Assembly (NCBI GenBank): GCA_025331565.1
Contig: JAFREQ010000096.1
Coordinates: forward strand, 372,001-436,000
DNA: 64,000 bases
Reading direction: 5' to 3'
Origin: Holacanthus passer
Taxonomy: Eukaryota > Chordata > Actinopteri > Pomacanthidae
Shown here: piece after piece, positions 50,701 to 62,500 of the stretch
Layout of the letters: each line of letters starts with the position of its first letter
Position numbering within the stretch: the first letter of the stretch is position 1
Translations under genes and position numbers: made by a program
Notes under the pieces: model-generated
Told to the model about the DNA's origin: nothing
The model's database searches: none
Seen by the model: only the letters and a program-made list of their open reading frames with translations

Positions 50701-53184
50701 TCTCCTCGTTTCCTTCATCTTTTTTTTGTCTACCACTTCCCTTTCGACTTTCACCCATCTGAACTTGCTCTGTTTCTCTTCAGTGCCCAAGTTTCTTCCT
50801 AGCCAGGAGAGAATGTTTCAGACTGTGAACTTGTGCCTCCGTCTCGACCGTCCTCCGCTCCCTCTGCCCCTGACTGTCCCTTCATTTGTCCTGGGAGACC
50901 TTGACTGCAGCAGAATATTGGACAAAACTTGGCTCTTGCAGAACCTGCGGAGTGCGTTAGGGGATCAGGCAGACACAATGCTACAGGAAATGGTGGTGGT
51001 GGAGAAGTTCTACCTCATAGGTAAAGACAGAATCTTAAAGTTAAGAAAGAAGTTAAATCAGAGTCAAGTTAGAGTTTGTGATGTGGTCTTGATTCATCAT
51101 ATGCAAAAGCCACTAGTGAAGATAAGCAGGCTAATCATTTTCTGTTTGCATTATAGATTTGATGATTATCCTAATATCAGTTCATTATGTCTGCATTTTA
51201 TTCTTTAACTTAAAGAAAACAGCTGGTTTTGAAACTATGATTCTAGCAAGTGCCCGTTTGTGTGCGTCGACTCTTAGATGGTGTGATAACCAAACCTCTG
51301 CCAAACCAAACCTCTGAGACTGAAGAGAGCAGTCGTGCAGGAGAAGCGTGTTCTCCAGCAGAGAGCAGTCAAAGGTAAGACGTCAGCAGGTCGATAACAT
51401 TGCTAGTCTTGAAGAAATCGGTAGTGGTATTTTACTTCCACATTGTTTCTCGTTAATGTGCTTATGTCATGTTTGGTGAAATTTGATGACGTGAAAGTGG
51501 GTGGAGAGGGCGTTTGGGCTGTCTGTTCTGACGATGTCGGGCATTGACGCTTACACGTCCATACATCGACCTGCAACAAAGCGCATGCAGTTTTGAACAA
51601 AGACAGTTTTAAAGAGCCCCTTAAAATATAGCTGTAAAAACAGGGTTGCTTGTATTTAACACCACAATGATTAGAGTTGCTACAGAGTTTAACTCCCAGT
51701 TTGGACTCTTTTAATTTAAGGGTTTGAAATTGGAAAATCAAGTACTTTCACAACTTTCAGTCTCCTTTTTTTCTGAGCAACAAGGTTATAAACAACTTAA
51801 GACATGGTTAGATAATCTCCATCATAAACAGAAATTTAATTGACTTTGTGAAAGATGAAAATGTAAAAAATTTCTCCATTTTTACTTAGGTTTTAGAATT
51901 TCCGTGCTGTGTACATTTAGTTTATTAACAACTTTGAAATAGTTTTAATATAACCTTTTAACTTTTTGTGCACAACTTTTTATGCTCAAAACTCTTCTTT
52001 GTGCCCTTTTGTATGTATCTGTGTTAATCTCTTCACAGGGATAGTTACCATTTAATTTCATATAACATTTGATTACTCATCTCTCCATTGTGTTTCCCCA
52101 CTGTGGGACGAATAAAGGTTTATCTTATCTTATCTCTTTCTCTGTCTGTCTCACTGCTGCATGCAGACCTTTTGCCTGCATGTTATAAATTGTTAAATCA
52201 GTCATTCAGTGGTTTACCTAAATAGATTAGCGTTGAGCTTGCTGATGCATTTTACTCATGCAAATTCAACCAAATGATTCTGATGATGTATAGTGAAAAA
52301 TAAGAAGAATACATTTTTAACAACATGTATTTAGTTGTTCTGAACTGTTTCCGAAGGATTAATTAAAATTGAATACAGTAAATGACAAATTATTAACGCA
52401 AAATCCCAAACTGTAATAACTCTCTTATGAAAACATCTGTAGTTAATTGTGTGTCAGAGGAAGTCAGAATTGCAAAGTACTCCAAACACAGCACTGTCTC
52501 TGTGAAAAGAAAGCCACAATCTGTTCTCTACTGTTCGGGTTTCAGGTTTTTGCCTCCCATTGATGTCTTGTCATGCCTTTACCTAAATTCAAATTTTGAC
52601 CTTTTTAAAGCTGAGAAACCTTTATCTCGATGTCCCAGAATTGCAGTAATTTACGCACCACAGTCTTTTTGCTATGGTACGTCCAATCCCCGGGGGCCTC
52701 TGGCTGTCAAGACTCGCCATCTGAAGATCCTGGGATATGACCCTGTCTTGGTGAGACTAGTTACTGACACTTAACCAATTGTCATAATAATATTTCTACA
52801 TTTAAAAAGCTTTTCTCGTTCGCTAAAGTTGTTAATTCACTTATTAAAACCTGCCATTGGCCACATTTGATGTCAGCCAATTTTCTCAGAACTTTCATAT
52901 GTGTTTCGAAATATTTTGTTCCTCCATGACAATAGCTCACTGAGATTTAGTAAAAATACTTCTTCAAACATCAAATTATACTACAACCAATAGAAGATGT
53001 ATCAGTTTTGAGTACATTTCAGTGACAGTGAGATTTACATTATATCACATCTGTTCTCCAGGTAATGGGACAAGAGCTGCAGTCCATGTCGGAGACAAAG
53101 ATGACAGAGTTCCTCAGGAGACAAATTTTTCCAGAGCACCACAGATCAGACACAGAACCCGAAATGGAAGAACTGGGATCTTGA
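47788..53184 (+). CDS. fastkd2: FAST kinase domain-containing protein 2
   Basis: A mitochondrial matrix RNA-binding protein of the FASTK family, needed for mitochondrial rRNA and mitoribosome assembly. Exons: 47788-48399, 48506-48609, 48790-48898, 49276-49399, 49611-49750, 50046-50218, 50474-50637, 50784-51020, 51278-51374, 52546-52750, 53062-53184; 695 residues (human about 710). The N-terminus (MSLWVTEEVMRRGLRLCSRS...) is basic and Arg/Ser-rich like a mitochondrial targeting sequence. The middle carries helical repeats (NTQDMAYSLLSMVSLGVPQ, FNRLFAVLHACLELHYRN) and the FAST_1/FAST_2 region. A polar linker (exon 51278-51374) precedes the C-terminal RAP domain, IAVIYAPQSFCYG ... LAVKTRHLKILGYDPVLV ... 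MTEFLRRQIF. The acceptor before 49611 is preferred for its strong pyrimidine tract; one at 49527 is also in phase. Divergent from mdh1b, as in human. Confidence 0.93.
52086..52140 (+). repeat. Retrotransposon 3'-tail fragment in fastkd2 intron 10
   Basis: It reads CCCCACTGTGGGACGAATAA, then AGGTTTATCTTATCTTATC, the sense form of the teleost tail also found inverted at 37674-37735. The upstream sequence in the same intron may be more of the element but is too diverged to call. Confidence 0.65.
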
Positions 53185-54104
53185 GGACAGATGTTTGCGC
53201 TAAATGGAAGCCAAAAGCCATACTTGGCTCAGTACCTGTGCAATCATCACAAACACACAGATTTTGTCGCGCTGTTCAAAACTTTAACAATTAAGAAGGA
53301 ATATATTATATATATATAGTGTTTATTATAGTATGTTATAATAAATACTATATATATTATAGTATTTAAATAAATGTGATCCCTGGATACATTTTGCAGA
53401 GTTTGTAAAAGAGTGTCGTTCTTCATGCGAAGAGGGTGTGGAAAGGAAAGAATCTGCTATTGTAAGTGTTTTTGTTTTTTAGTCATCTGTCAAAGTCCCA
53501 AAATTGCTTAAAAGTCTAACAGAAACAATATGTTAATCTTGCTGATACAAGTGGTAGTTGATGAGTAAGACCATTCTGCTGAATGACACCAATAAAACCA
53601 GTGTGTGTGCTTTGCAGTAACTGCACAGAAACTGCAAGGTGAGCAAGGTAAAAGTAGAAACCTTTGAAGCAGCCATGTCTGTAAGAAGAGGGCGGAAGAC
53701 AGGAAGTGGTGCAAATTGTTATTGTTTGAAGCATGCCTCTCCCTGTTGTATATCTGCTTCTCATCGGGCTCGGCGATGTTAACCGTCTGACAACATTGTG
53801 ATTTCTTAGAAATGAGAGCAGGCAGACTGGAAAGAGATGACGCTTTCTTTTTCTTTTTTGATACCGTATTTTGCTGAAATCTCTAACGGCTCTTTTTCCA
53901 TCTTTAAATTGTGGTCACTCTTATCCGCATGACATCACATAGGTTTACAAGCTGAATGAACCATGTGGTTAAGTCCCCTCATTCAGACACCACATTCTGT
54001 TTCAACCACAAAAATAGGGGCTCATACTGATTTTTGTGTATGACAGACAGAGACAGTGAGTGGGTGAGAGAGGAAGTGAGCAAAACCAAAACTGCTTGGT
54101 AAAA
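53185..54104. other. fastkd2 3' UTR and intergenic DNA before cd28
   Basis: A fastkd2 poly(A) signal candidate, AATAAA, lies at 53369-53374 after an AT-rich TATATA stretch. Nothing else was recognised up to the cd28 3' end. Confidence 0.5.
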
Positions 54105-54301
54105 TAAGTTTTATTTTTTTTATACAACTGTGAAAAGAACTGCTACTTTTGCTGTGTAGACACAAAACTACTGACAAACATAATCTCTCTCACAATAATG
54201 TTCTGTTCAGGGCAAGCTACAACACCTGGGACACCCCCAGGTTTATGTCTGAACTAATGGGGGGGGGTAGCTGTGCAAATGATCACATGATGCTCGGGTA
54301 A
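54105..54301 (-). other. cd28: cd28 3' untranslated region
   Basis: Reverse-strand AATAAA at 54110-54115, about 190 bases after the stop codon, marks the likely transcript end. Confidence 0.5.
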
Positions 54302-57176
54302 TCAGAAGTATCGTGGTATCGGATTCTGAACCCCTCTTTTCTTTCTGCGGTCCCTGGATGCCTTGGGTTTGGTGTTCATGTAGTCACTCTGGGAATCTGT
54401 CTTCCTCAACTTGACCTGTAAGACATGTGAAGACTGTTAAACAGCAGCATTATGTCTGTGAATGTCCAAAGGTTCATAATGTCTCATGAAGAGTATGATG
54501 TGGGGCAAGGGCTGTAACTGTCACTGAGGACACAGAGGTCATTTCCTCTGGATTTCATGGGTTTTTCATCAGAATTTAGGAAACCAAAGTTGCTGACATT
54601 TCATGATTTAAAAGTTACACAATATGGGAGTTCTAAAAGCTGATGCCAACATTTTTTAGACTTAATTCAAAGGCTTTACTGACATTAAGAATTTTGCCAA
54701 ACATCAAGTACAAATTGGCCAAATATTTGGACAATACACAAAAGCAGTAATACATTAAATACAGTAAAGCAACATCAATACCATTTAAAAGTATGTGTAT
54801 TGTATATTAGAGTTGTTTTATTAAGCTAATTAACAACTTATATTTTCATGCTAGTAAAAATGAAATACAACAATTTTCCCAAACAGAATTTAACTCACAC
54901 AATTATAAGGCAATGATGGTGGAAAACTGGGACATGCAATGTTTTTGAGATTCAATTAAATAAAGATGGAAAAAATAAGAAAATAAAGCAGCTGAATAAA
55001 AATGAAGGTGGAAAGACTAAATTCAGAATAATGGAACATTTCAAGAGGATCACTAAATTTACCACAAAGATGTCTTGCAAAATAGATGTTTAAGATTTGT
55101 TTCCTGGCAGTTTGAAAATGTGTTAAAGACGTTAGTGTGATATGACAGTACATGTACCCTTATTGGTGTGCCTCTATTTTAATATCTACTCTTCACCAGC
55201 TCTAAAAAAGTTTGCACACAGTGAAATCAGACTTTATTCTCAGGTCATTGTCGCAGTGCTTCTCTTATATTATGCACTGGTTAAAAGATAAAGTTTTGTT
55301 TGTTAGGACTGCCTGTTGCTGTGTTATTTAAATAATGTACATGCTTCTATATTTCAAACTTTCAAGTTTTTTTGTGTTTGAGGAATAACTTACCCAGATG
55401 ACGATGGCGATGACGGTGATAATTATGCCATAGAGGCTGACAAGTCCAATAATCAAAAACCAGTGAAATCCAGTCCAGTTTTGTTTTTCACCTTCTTCAG
55501 CATTATTGCAGACTTTATTGCACTGGTGCCCTAGAAGAAACATATTCATGAAGCGTTCATTGGAATTTATTATATGTACACAAAATTATATGTGCCCCTG
55601 CTCTTTGTTTTATAAGCACCTCTTATATTGCATATTACATATTATATGATATTTACCTTCCACAAGTACCAGGATCCTCAAATCACTTGGTACTGTTATA
55701 AGGGGAGGAGGGAACATGACTATGCCCTCACATCTGTAGATACCATGGCTACTGGCATTCACTTCAGTGAGCATGTAACTGACTGATTTATTTTCTGTGT
55801 TTTCATGCAATTCCACGCCCACCCTGTTGTATTGTGGTTTACAGTTTGGTGCAGTTGTTCCATGGCTGCACGTATTGTTGTAGATCATTTCTTCGTCCTG
55901 AAGAAGGTTGTATTTCACATCTACACCGGGCGACTTTGGGCAAGGCACAGACACATTTTCTCCGGCTGGTACACAGATGGTTTTCACCTGGTCTGGAGAG
56001 AAAAATGTGATAATGATTCAGGGTGCAAGTTTATTCTGATTTGTGTTTGTTGATGTCTTTTACATACGTAGCATAATTTGCTATCTTTGATTAGGTGCTA
56101 TTGTAAAGCTTGCAAAAGTTCTGTCAGTGTGACTTAAAAAGACATTAAACCTCTGACATGGGAAAAGCTTGTGTTTGTTGTGGCAGTAAACCAGAGTCAG
56201 GATGTATGTGTCTTTGTCTGTAACAACAAAAAAAACCTTTGCAAAGGAAATGGCTTCTTACATCTCCAACTCGTGCAAAGATTGATTTATGTGCATTTAA
56301 TTCCCCTAACTTGAAATTCTGGCTTTGAAACCCAAACTCGTCATTTCGCAGCCACTCCACCCCCACACGGAATTTGTTAAATAACAGCACATCTAAGCAC
56401 GTTTACTTCTTTTAACCAACCTCACACTTCACCTGAAAGACAGGCATTTGCCATGTGAGTGGTGCACTTGAGTCAACCGCAGACTGACTCAAATATGCCG
56501 CTCACATGACTCAAGTATGCCACTCACAAGGCACAAAGTCTATGTGATTTAGTGCTATTTGTTGCATGGATTAGACTTGAAATTAATGCATTGTGCACTC
56601 TATGTAAACAGAAATTGTCCTAGTTTATTTTGACACATAAACGCGTCTTATCCCTCAAATGCACATATTCAACCAGCACTGGGAGACTATAAGAATCTTC
56701 TTAGGTAATAATCCACTGATTATGTGTTAATAACTGACTGACTCAACTTTCTGCATTTGATGTGCCTAAACTTGACCAGTGTCAACCAGAGAAGTTACAA
56801 TACCAGCCTGAATATCTATTGATAAAACTGTTGCAATTCTACAGCCAACCCAAATACATTCATATTCAAATTTTACCACACTACATATGAAGGTGCTGAT
56901 GTTGGCGTTTACATATGAAACCCACTGTCCCACTGTAACCACATATGCACAATAATGTGTTTTGTAAAGTTGTCGTAATTCAAATCATAGTAATTTCTAG
57001 CAATGTACTAGTATTCTTATTGATAACAACTACCTGAATGAGCACATGATTTATCAAAATCTACCAAATTATATGTTGCAACACAACTTACAATTGCAGG
57101 CGCAGGTGCTCTGAGACTGAGTGGCGTGTGAGAATCTGCAGCCCACGAGGATGATGAACATCCAGCAAGCCCTCAT
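54302..57176 (-). CDS. cd28: CD28-family T-cell co-stimulatory receptor
   Basis: A surface receptor on T cells with one Ig V-type domain that binds B7 ligands and signals through its tail. Exons in transcript order: 57176-57092, 55992-55657, 55530-55394, 54415-54302; 223 residues (human CD28 220), in the family's four-exon plan. Exon 1 gives a signal peptide (MRACWMFIILVGCRFSHA). Exon 2 is the Ig domain with cysteines at VPCPK, NNTCSHG, NCKPQ and YRCEG, several N-glycosylation sites, and MFPPPL where mammalian CD28/CTLA4 have MYPPPY. Exon 3 has a stalk (HQCNKVCNN) and the helix FHWFLIIGLVSLYGIIITVIAIVIW. Exon 4 is a basic tail with SDYMNT. YMN identifies CD28 rather than CTLA4 (YVKM), though the +3 Met is Thr. 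The Ig exon acceptor at 55993 is required to keep phase. CD28 versus a fish-specific paralogue cannot be settled here. Confidence 0.87.
56454..56528. repeat. Inverted plus tandem 22-base repeats carrying AP-1 sites
   Basis: Within cd28 intron 1, two adjacent 22-base units (56485-56506 and 56507-56528) differ at two positions. A third copy at 56454-56475 is inverted, with about three mismatches to the second unit and a 9-base spacer before the first. Each copy carries an AP-1 consensus, TGACTCA or its complement TGAGTCA. A hairpin of about 22 base pairs could form. Confidence 0.85.
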
Positions 57177-58760
57177 GTTGATCTTTTGCACCCAGGGTGT
57201 GAACTCGCCTCAAGTACAGTGATGCCCTCGAGGCTTTCCCTCATCACCTAAAACTTCAAGCTCCTCCAACAAACTGCATCCAATCTATATGCTGCGGAGA
57301 GATCGGATCCGTCACCCCGATATCATCAACCCTGGTTTCATGCACACGTTCCTCTGACTGCAATGCATCATATCCTCGTTCTCACTCTGATTTAAGCACT
57401 CCTACAGTGCTGCATGACTGAACATTACACATCCTCTCTTGAAGGAAAACATCCTGTGGCAGAAACTCCTCCTCTTCTTCTGTTTCCACTCTGTCCCAGG
57501 GTTTGTGACCTTTGATATATACCTTCAGTTTTATACATGTAATGTTTTCATTTAGGCCAAAAGGTCATTGCAGGACAGTTCTGTTCCTATTAAGTAAGGT
57601 ATTTTGGAAACTGCTGTACATTCACTGCAGTGTGTCATATTGTATCATTGTGTGGAGACAAAGAGTTGTCTTGATTACCTCTAAGTACTTGTTAATACTT
57701 TTACCAGAATAATAAAAAAAATATTTTGCTTTAAAGAGCAGTTGTCGGTCACAATAGCAATAGTACAGAAGCTGTAACAGTAACATGGAGATATAAGATT
57801 ATAGAAAATATGCCTGCCATTATGTTTGTGTGTTTTCTGCTGGGAAGTTGTTCAAGCAGTATGAGAAGAGTAAGTTGCAGCCACAGTTTGAGATGGAGTG
57901 AGTGATATTGAACTGAACATTTGTGTGACTGTGAAAGTGTCAAGCCTCACAAAAGGACAGATAGGTGAGAAAGAAACCGTCTCTGTCCTGAATGAGTCAC
58001 TGAGGCATGGGAACAGACACTGGCACAGTTAATATAGTGTCAGTGAGAAAAAATATTATTATGTCCGTGCGGCAATATCAGCTATAAGAGAAAGTAATTT
58101 CCTTCCATGGTGTAGTATCAAGACACAAGTTTTGAATCTTTGTTTTAAAACCCATGTCTGTATCCACAAAATGGGGTTGAGTCGAACGTGCAATAGCGTT
58201 CTTTGCCCTCTAGATGGCAACAAAGCATTTTATTTTGATCTGCATGCTGCTAACAGTTTTCTGCTGATACAAGCCAGATAAATATCTATTGACTACAATC
58301 TTAAGTTACTTACAGCAATATTTCACTTTGCTTTTCCTGTTTTATAGAGCAAGGATTAGAGACCATCAAAGGGTAGAAAATATTTACTTTGTGTGGCAAC
58401 ACATGGTGACAGATTCATGGGATTGTGAAGTGGGGATTAGAGCATTTCTAAATTGTTGTTTGTAATTCTAACTCAGAAAATGAATGAAGGGGGGATTGAC
58501 GGGTTAGTAATGCCATGTGTCCATATGGATAACACATAATAATCTCCTTATCTGGAACTAGTCCCATTTGTCTGGTGGTGATGGTGGGGGCTTTAAGTGA
58601 GCATCAGTGAGAACCCACGCAGAGCTCCAGTGTGGTTAATGTGACTGAATCACTCAACCTCACTGTGTTTTTCACAAAATGTTTTGCCTTGATTATTTTA
58701 TCTTTTTATCTTGCATACAGCATATTTTTTGAGTTTATTAAGATGAGCAATCTCAAGTAT

Positions 58761-58797
58761 TCTTCTTCTTCTTCTCCTCCTCCTCCTCCTCCTCCTC
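58761..58797. repeat. (CTT)n/(CTC)n microsatellite
   Basis: CTT trinucleotides pass directly into CCT trinucleotides over about 37 bases. Confidence 0.92.
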
Positions 58798-58801
58798 TTT
58801 C

Positions 58802-58858
58802 TATTATTGTTACTATTATTATTATTATTATTATTGTTATTATTATTATTATTATTAT
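58802..58858. repeat. (ATT)n microsatellite
   Basis: ATT trinucleotides over about 57 bases with a few GTT or ACT interruptions. Confidence 0.95.
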
Positions 58859-59264
58859 CACACTGATTAGATTGAAAAGCTACTGGATGTTGATGCTGCC
58901 TTCAGAGTTCCTCGAAAAATCCGACCTTCGACAGTCTAATCTGTAAAATAGAAATTGCTCATTCCGTTGTTTTCATTTTGTTTCACTTTTTATTTTTCAA
59001 CTGATATATTCTAATAAAACTTAATAAAAAATAAATAAAGAGTGAAGAATGAGCTCACATTGAAGCGGCAAGGTGCGGAGGCAAATGTGGGCGTACAATT
59101 AGCGTTTTTTGGCAATTAATCAGCAGAACATTACACTAAAATGTGTCAATTGCTAACTCAGCTAACATCAAAATTTGTCTTTTTTCAACTCACATCTACA
59201 ATTTTGTCAGTTCGCTCATATTATCTGCTATCAACTCTAGTGTCTGATATTTCCTCCGAGCCGT

Positions 59265-59530
59265 GAAGGCAGCACTGGGATCTGGGCTGGACAGGAAACG
59301 ACGGAGACGCACAGCGTGTCTCCTCAGCGGCTCCGGGAGAGAAGAATGAGACAGAGACTGGGGACGAGGCAGCGTGTGAAAACATGAAGATAACGGGAAG
59401 TTTTTAAGCTAGATTCAAAAACAGAGAAACACACACATCACACCGGGAGTTTTCCCTTCTTTCTCCCCCTGTGGGATACTCGCTGCCATTGGAGAACAGA
59501 GGAGAGGAGAGGAACCTCTTTGTGGATTCT
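59265..59530 (+). other. Candidate non-coding first exon of a divergent gene
   Basis: A purine-rich, CpG-containing block surrounded by AT-rich DNA ends at a consensus donor (TTCTGTAAGTGG, donor at 59531). Only short upstream-type open frames are present. In human, RAPH1 lies head to head with CD28, so this could be the 5' exon of raph1. No RAPH1 coding exon is visible to the window end, so no symbol is given. Confidence 0.4.
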
Positions 59531-62500
59531 GTAAGTGGATTTTTTTTTTTTACTATTCCGACATGTTTTTATTATTTAACGCCATTTTTAATTTTCCTTA
59601 AACAATCACACTCTGAAAATGATAAATGTCAGCTCACACACACACACATTGGCAGCCCATCCTAGATTGTGCCCTCTGGAAAGGAGACTGTGTGTTTACT
59701 ATACTTCCTAAAGATATGAAGAAAGGAGCCAGTGTGAATGTGTTAGAAAAGGTGTTTTCTTTTTTAATGGGGGGTGTTTGTGGCCCCTGTGCGGCCATTG
59801 AACAAACCCTTTCTTGGGGATAAAGGGCGTGCAGCTCGGGCCGACTTGCTAAAGAGCCGCAGCTTTAATGGGAGAGGCTCTTTAACATGAGCCCATTGTT
59901 GTGTTGCAGTTGTTGGCCATGTTGCCAAAAATCGAGCTTTTGGAGTCTGTTGAATGTGTTTTCAGGCTGATTTTCCTCCCCTGCACCTCAGTGATCAGGA
60001 GGAAGATGTGTAGTCTCCACCCTGTTTAGCAGGAGGAGGCTATCAGCTTGTGGTAATGGCCGATGCTTCCCGACGCTAATGTTTGGATCTGGTGAATTAT
60101 TTTTTTAAAAAACACCACATTTTATGTCATAAAATCTTCTAAGATGAGTGGTAATATATATAACCATAGCTGGGTTGGGTTCATCATTATCAGCCTCCTT
60201 CACTGCAGCTCATGATCCCTGTTTTAATTCCCTTTGTTGGAGGACGCCGGCGGCAGCAGGCTGGATAACATGAAGCCAGTTTGACCAACGGCTATTATCA
60301 ATTTCATGCTAGCATCCCCCGTTAGCTAGTTAGCAACATTAGCAAACATCTTAAAACCTGTTAAAGTTAATGGCGTATTTTGTTTATATTCTGCTGAAGA
60401 CATAACATCACAACGAGTAATGAGTTCCCAAGTTGCCAAATTACTTGGACAATCCTCTTCATTGATGTAAAATGTTTCTCTCCCAGACTGTTTGACCCTT
60501 CATTGACAGTAGGGTTCAAAGGTCATCTGTAGAGGGGCTGTACGCCATGCCACTGTCTGGCTGACTACCATATGGACCCAAGTTTTCACCTAGTAAACAT
60601 TACCTTGTGTGTGTTATTTACACTACCAAGACCAGGGGTGGACAGCCTTTTAACTCTATGTCTTCCTTTCAAGGGTGAATACACACAACAAACTGTATTT
60701 GCTTCTTAAAAAAGGGCCACTAAGAAGCCACTTGGCCCAGCCTTTATTCCCCACAGTGGCATTATAATAGACCGTCTGTGTCCTTAAGGCTTGATTCGCA
60801 TCCACAAAGGGACTAGAAGCACATTATTCTGGGCATGGAGACAGTGCCGCAACAATGCGACCCATTCGCTTACAGTGCAGTTAATGGGTTGAAAATAACT
60901 GCTGCCCTTCTGGTCGCTTCCCCTCAGGCAGATGCCTTTAAGCTTGTCGTGTGTTTTTGCGAAAAGAAAATAGCAGGAGTTTGGAGTCAGATTTCACTTT
61001 ACTGTCAGAGACACAAAATGAGTGATGCCACAAGCACATCTGGAACAACTAGTGATATTTTGTGCTTGTTCCTTTCGGCATTTTTATTGTGTCTCCATTT
61101 CCTGTGCTGTCTCCCATTATGAATGTTTTTCTTAAGGATTTAATTATCATCTTGTTTTGTGAAATGAAAATATTTGCTCTCTTTTTGATGTTAGTGGCAA
61201 CTTTTTTTTAGGCTTATTTTAGGCCTGTGGCTGAATTCCAGCTGGATTATTGTCACGAAATTTGAGTTCAACAAGTGCCTGTTTGATTCAGTAGCATGCA
61301 TATCAAATTTACATATGCAAAGAAGATTTTGTTGTGATGGCATTGGTGCAAACACCTGAACAACTAAAAAAGAAACCGTATACTTGCACCTCATGTAATA
61401 GGATCATACAAGACATTTACTCAGTAGACTTAATCGTCCTGAAGTCATTGCATTCAGGCAGTATGGTATACAGCTCAGTCATAAAAAGCTCAGTCATGGA
61501 TTAAATTTCTAGCCACAGAGGTAAAACATATGTTAGATGAGAGCGTGTCATTTCACTGCCTCTGTTTAACAGCACATGTAAGGAATTCTTCCCCGTCAGC
61601 TTTCTTTCTCCAGGCTATTGAAAAGAGAACCTCAGGAGCGAGGGTATATATTTTGGAAGAAAACATCAGCTCAAAATACATAACCAGAAACATGGTTTTC
61701 TCATTCACCCACTCTTGTCTTGTTTTGCCAAAAAGAGGAAGGGAAGAAAAAATCCCTTCTGCTTTCCTCCCTCCATCCCTCTGCTCCCTTTCATCCTTTT
61801 TTTTGTATGCTTGATTTCCTTGGGATGTAGTTGATCAGATGAGAAAAACAGTTGTCAAAGAAATTTTGGGCTTTGGGAATGATCCCCGGAGACCGTGTGT
61901 GTTGGAGAAGAGAGATTTGAAAGCTATTCTTGGTTGTGTGTGTGTGTGCGCGTGTGTTAGCATGTCCTGCGTGCTGGTCCGTCCGTCTGTCAGCACTTTC
62001 TTGGCTCTGTCGTGCGAGTTGCAAAAGGGCCATGTCTGACCTCCGCCCATCCATCCACCCATGTCCTTGGGCGTAAGACTTTTCTGCACAAAAGCTCCAG
62101 AGACGAGGCTGGGGGTGGCGATGGTGGTTGGTGTAAGTTTACCCAGGTTGTGTTACAGCTGGGGGGTGTAGGTGGGTGAAGGAGGGCAGGGGGAGGATGG
62201 CACTTCAAACGCAGCCGTCAACACAGCCTGATGGAGAGCCGGAGGGCAGAGTGTAACCTGATGTTTCCACTGATGGGAGGTACCTTGGCTTGGATTGGGG
62301 AGTGGAGGATAAACGAGAAAAAGCAACCAGCTGCATCAGAGCCCAGCTCCTTGATGCCAAACAAGATGCCACATTATGGGTGTGAGTAGAGAAAGTGTCT
62401 ATGTGTCATTCCACCTGGGTGTGTCCCCCCCTCTTGTCACAGGCACGTGGTCGCAGCCACTATAGGGCCTTGTTCTGGTAACATTTTGCTGACCTTTGGT

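Larger units (their letters stand above)
57177..59264. other. Intergenic DNA between cd28 and the next exon-like block
   Basis: It holds the cd28 promoter region next to 57176 and the microsatellites near 58761-58858. No gene was recognised. The open frame at 58632-58946 is created by the microsatellite. Confidence 0.55.

Noticed and set aside
58632..58946. Open frame of 104 codons containing poly-Ser, poly-Pro and poly-Ile runs
   Set aside because: It is a direct translation of the CTT/CCT and ATT microsatellites.
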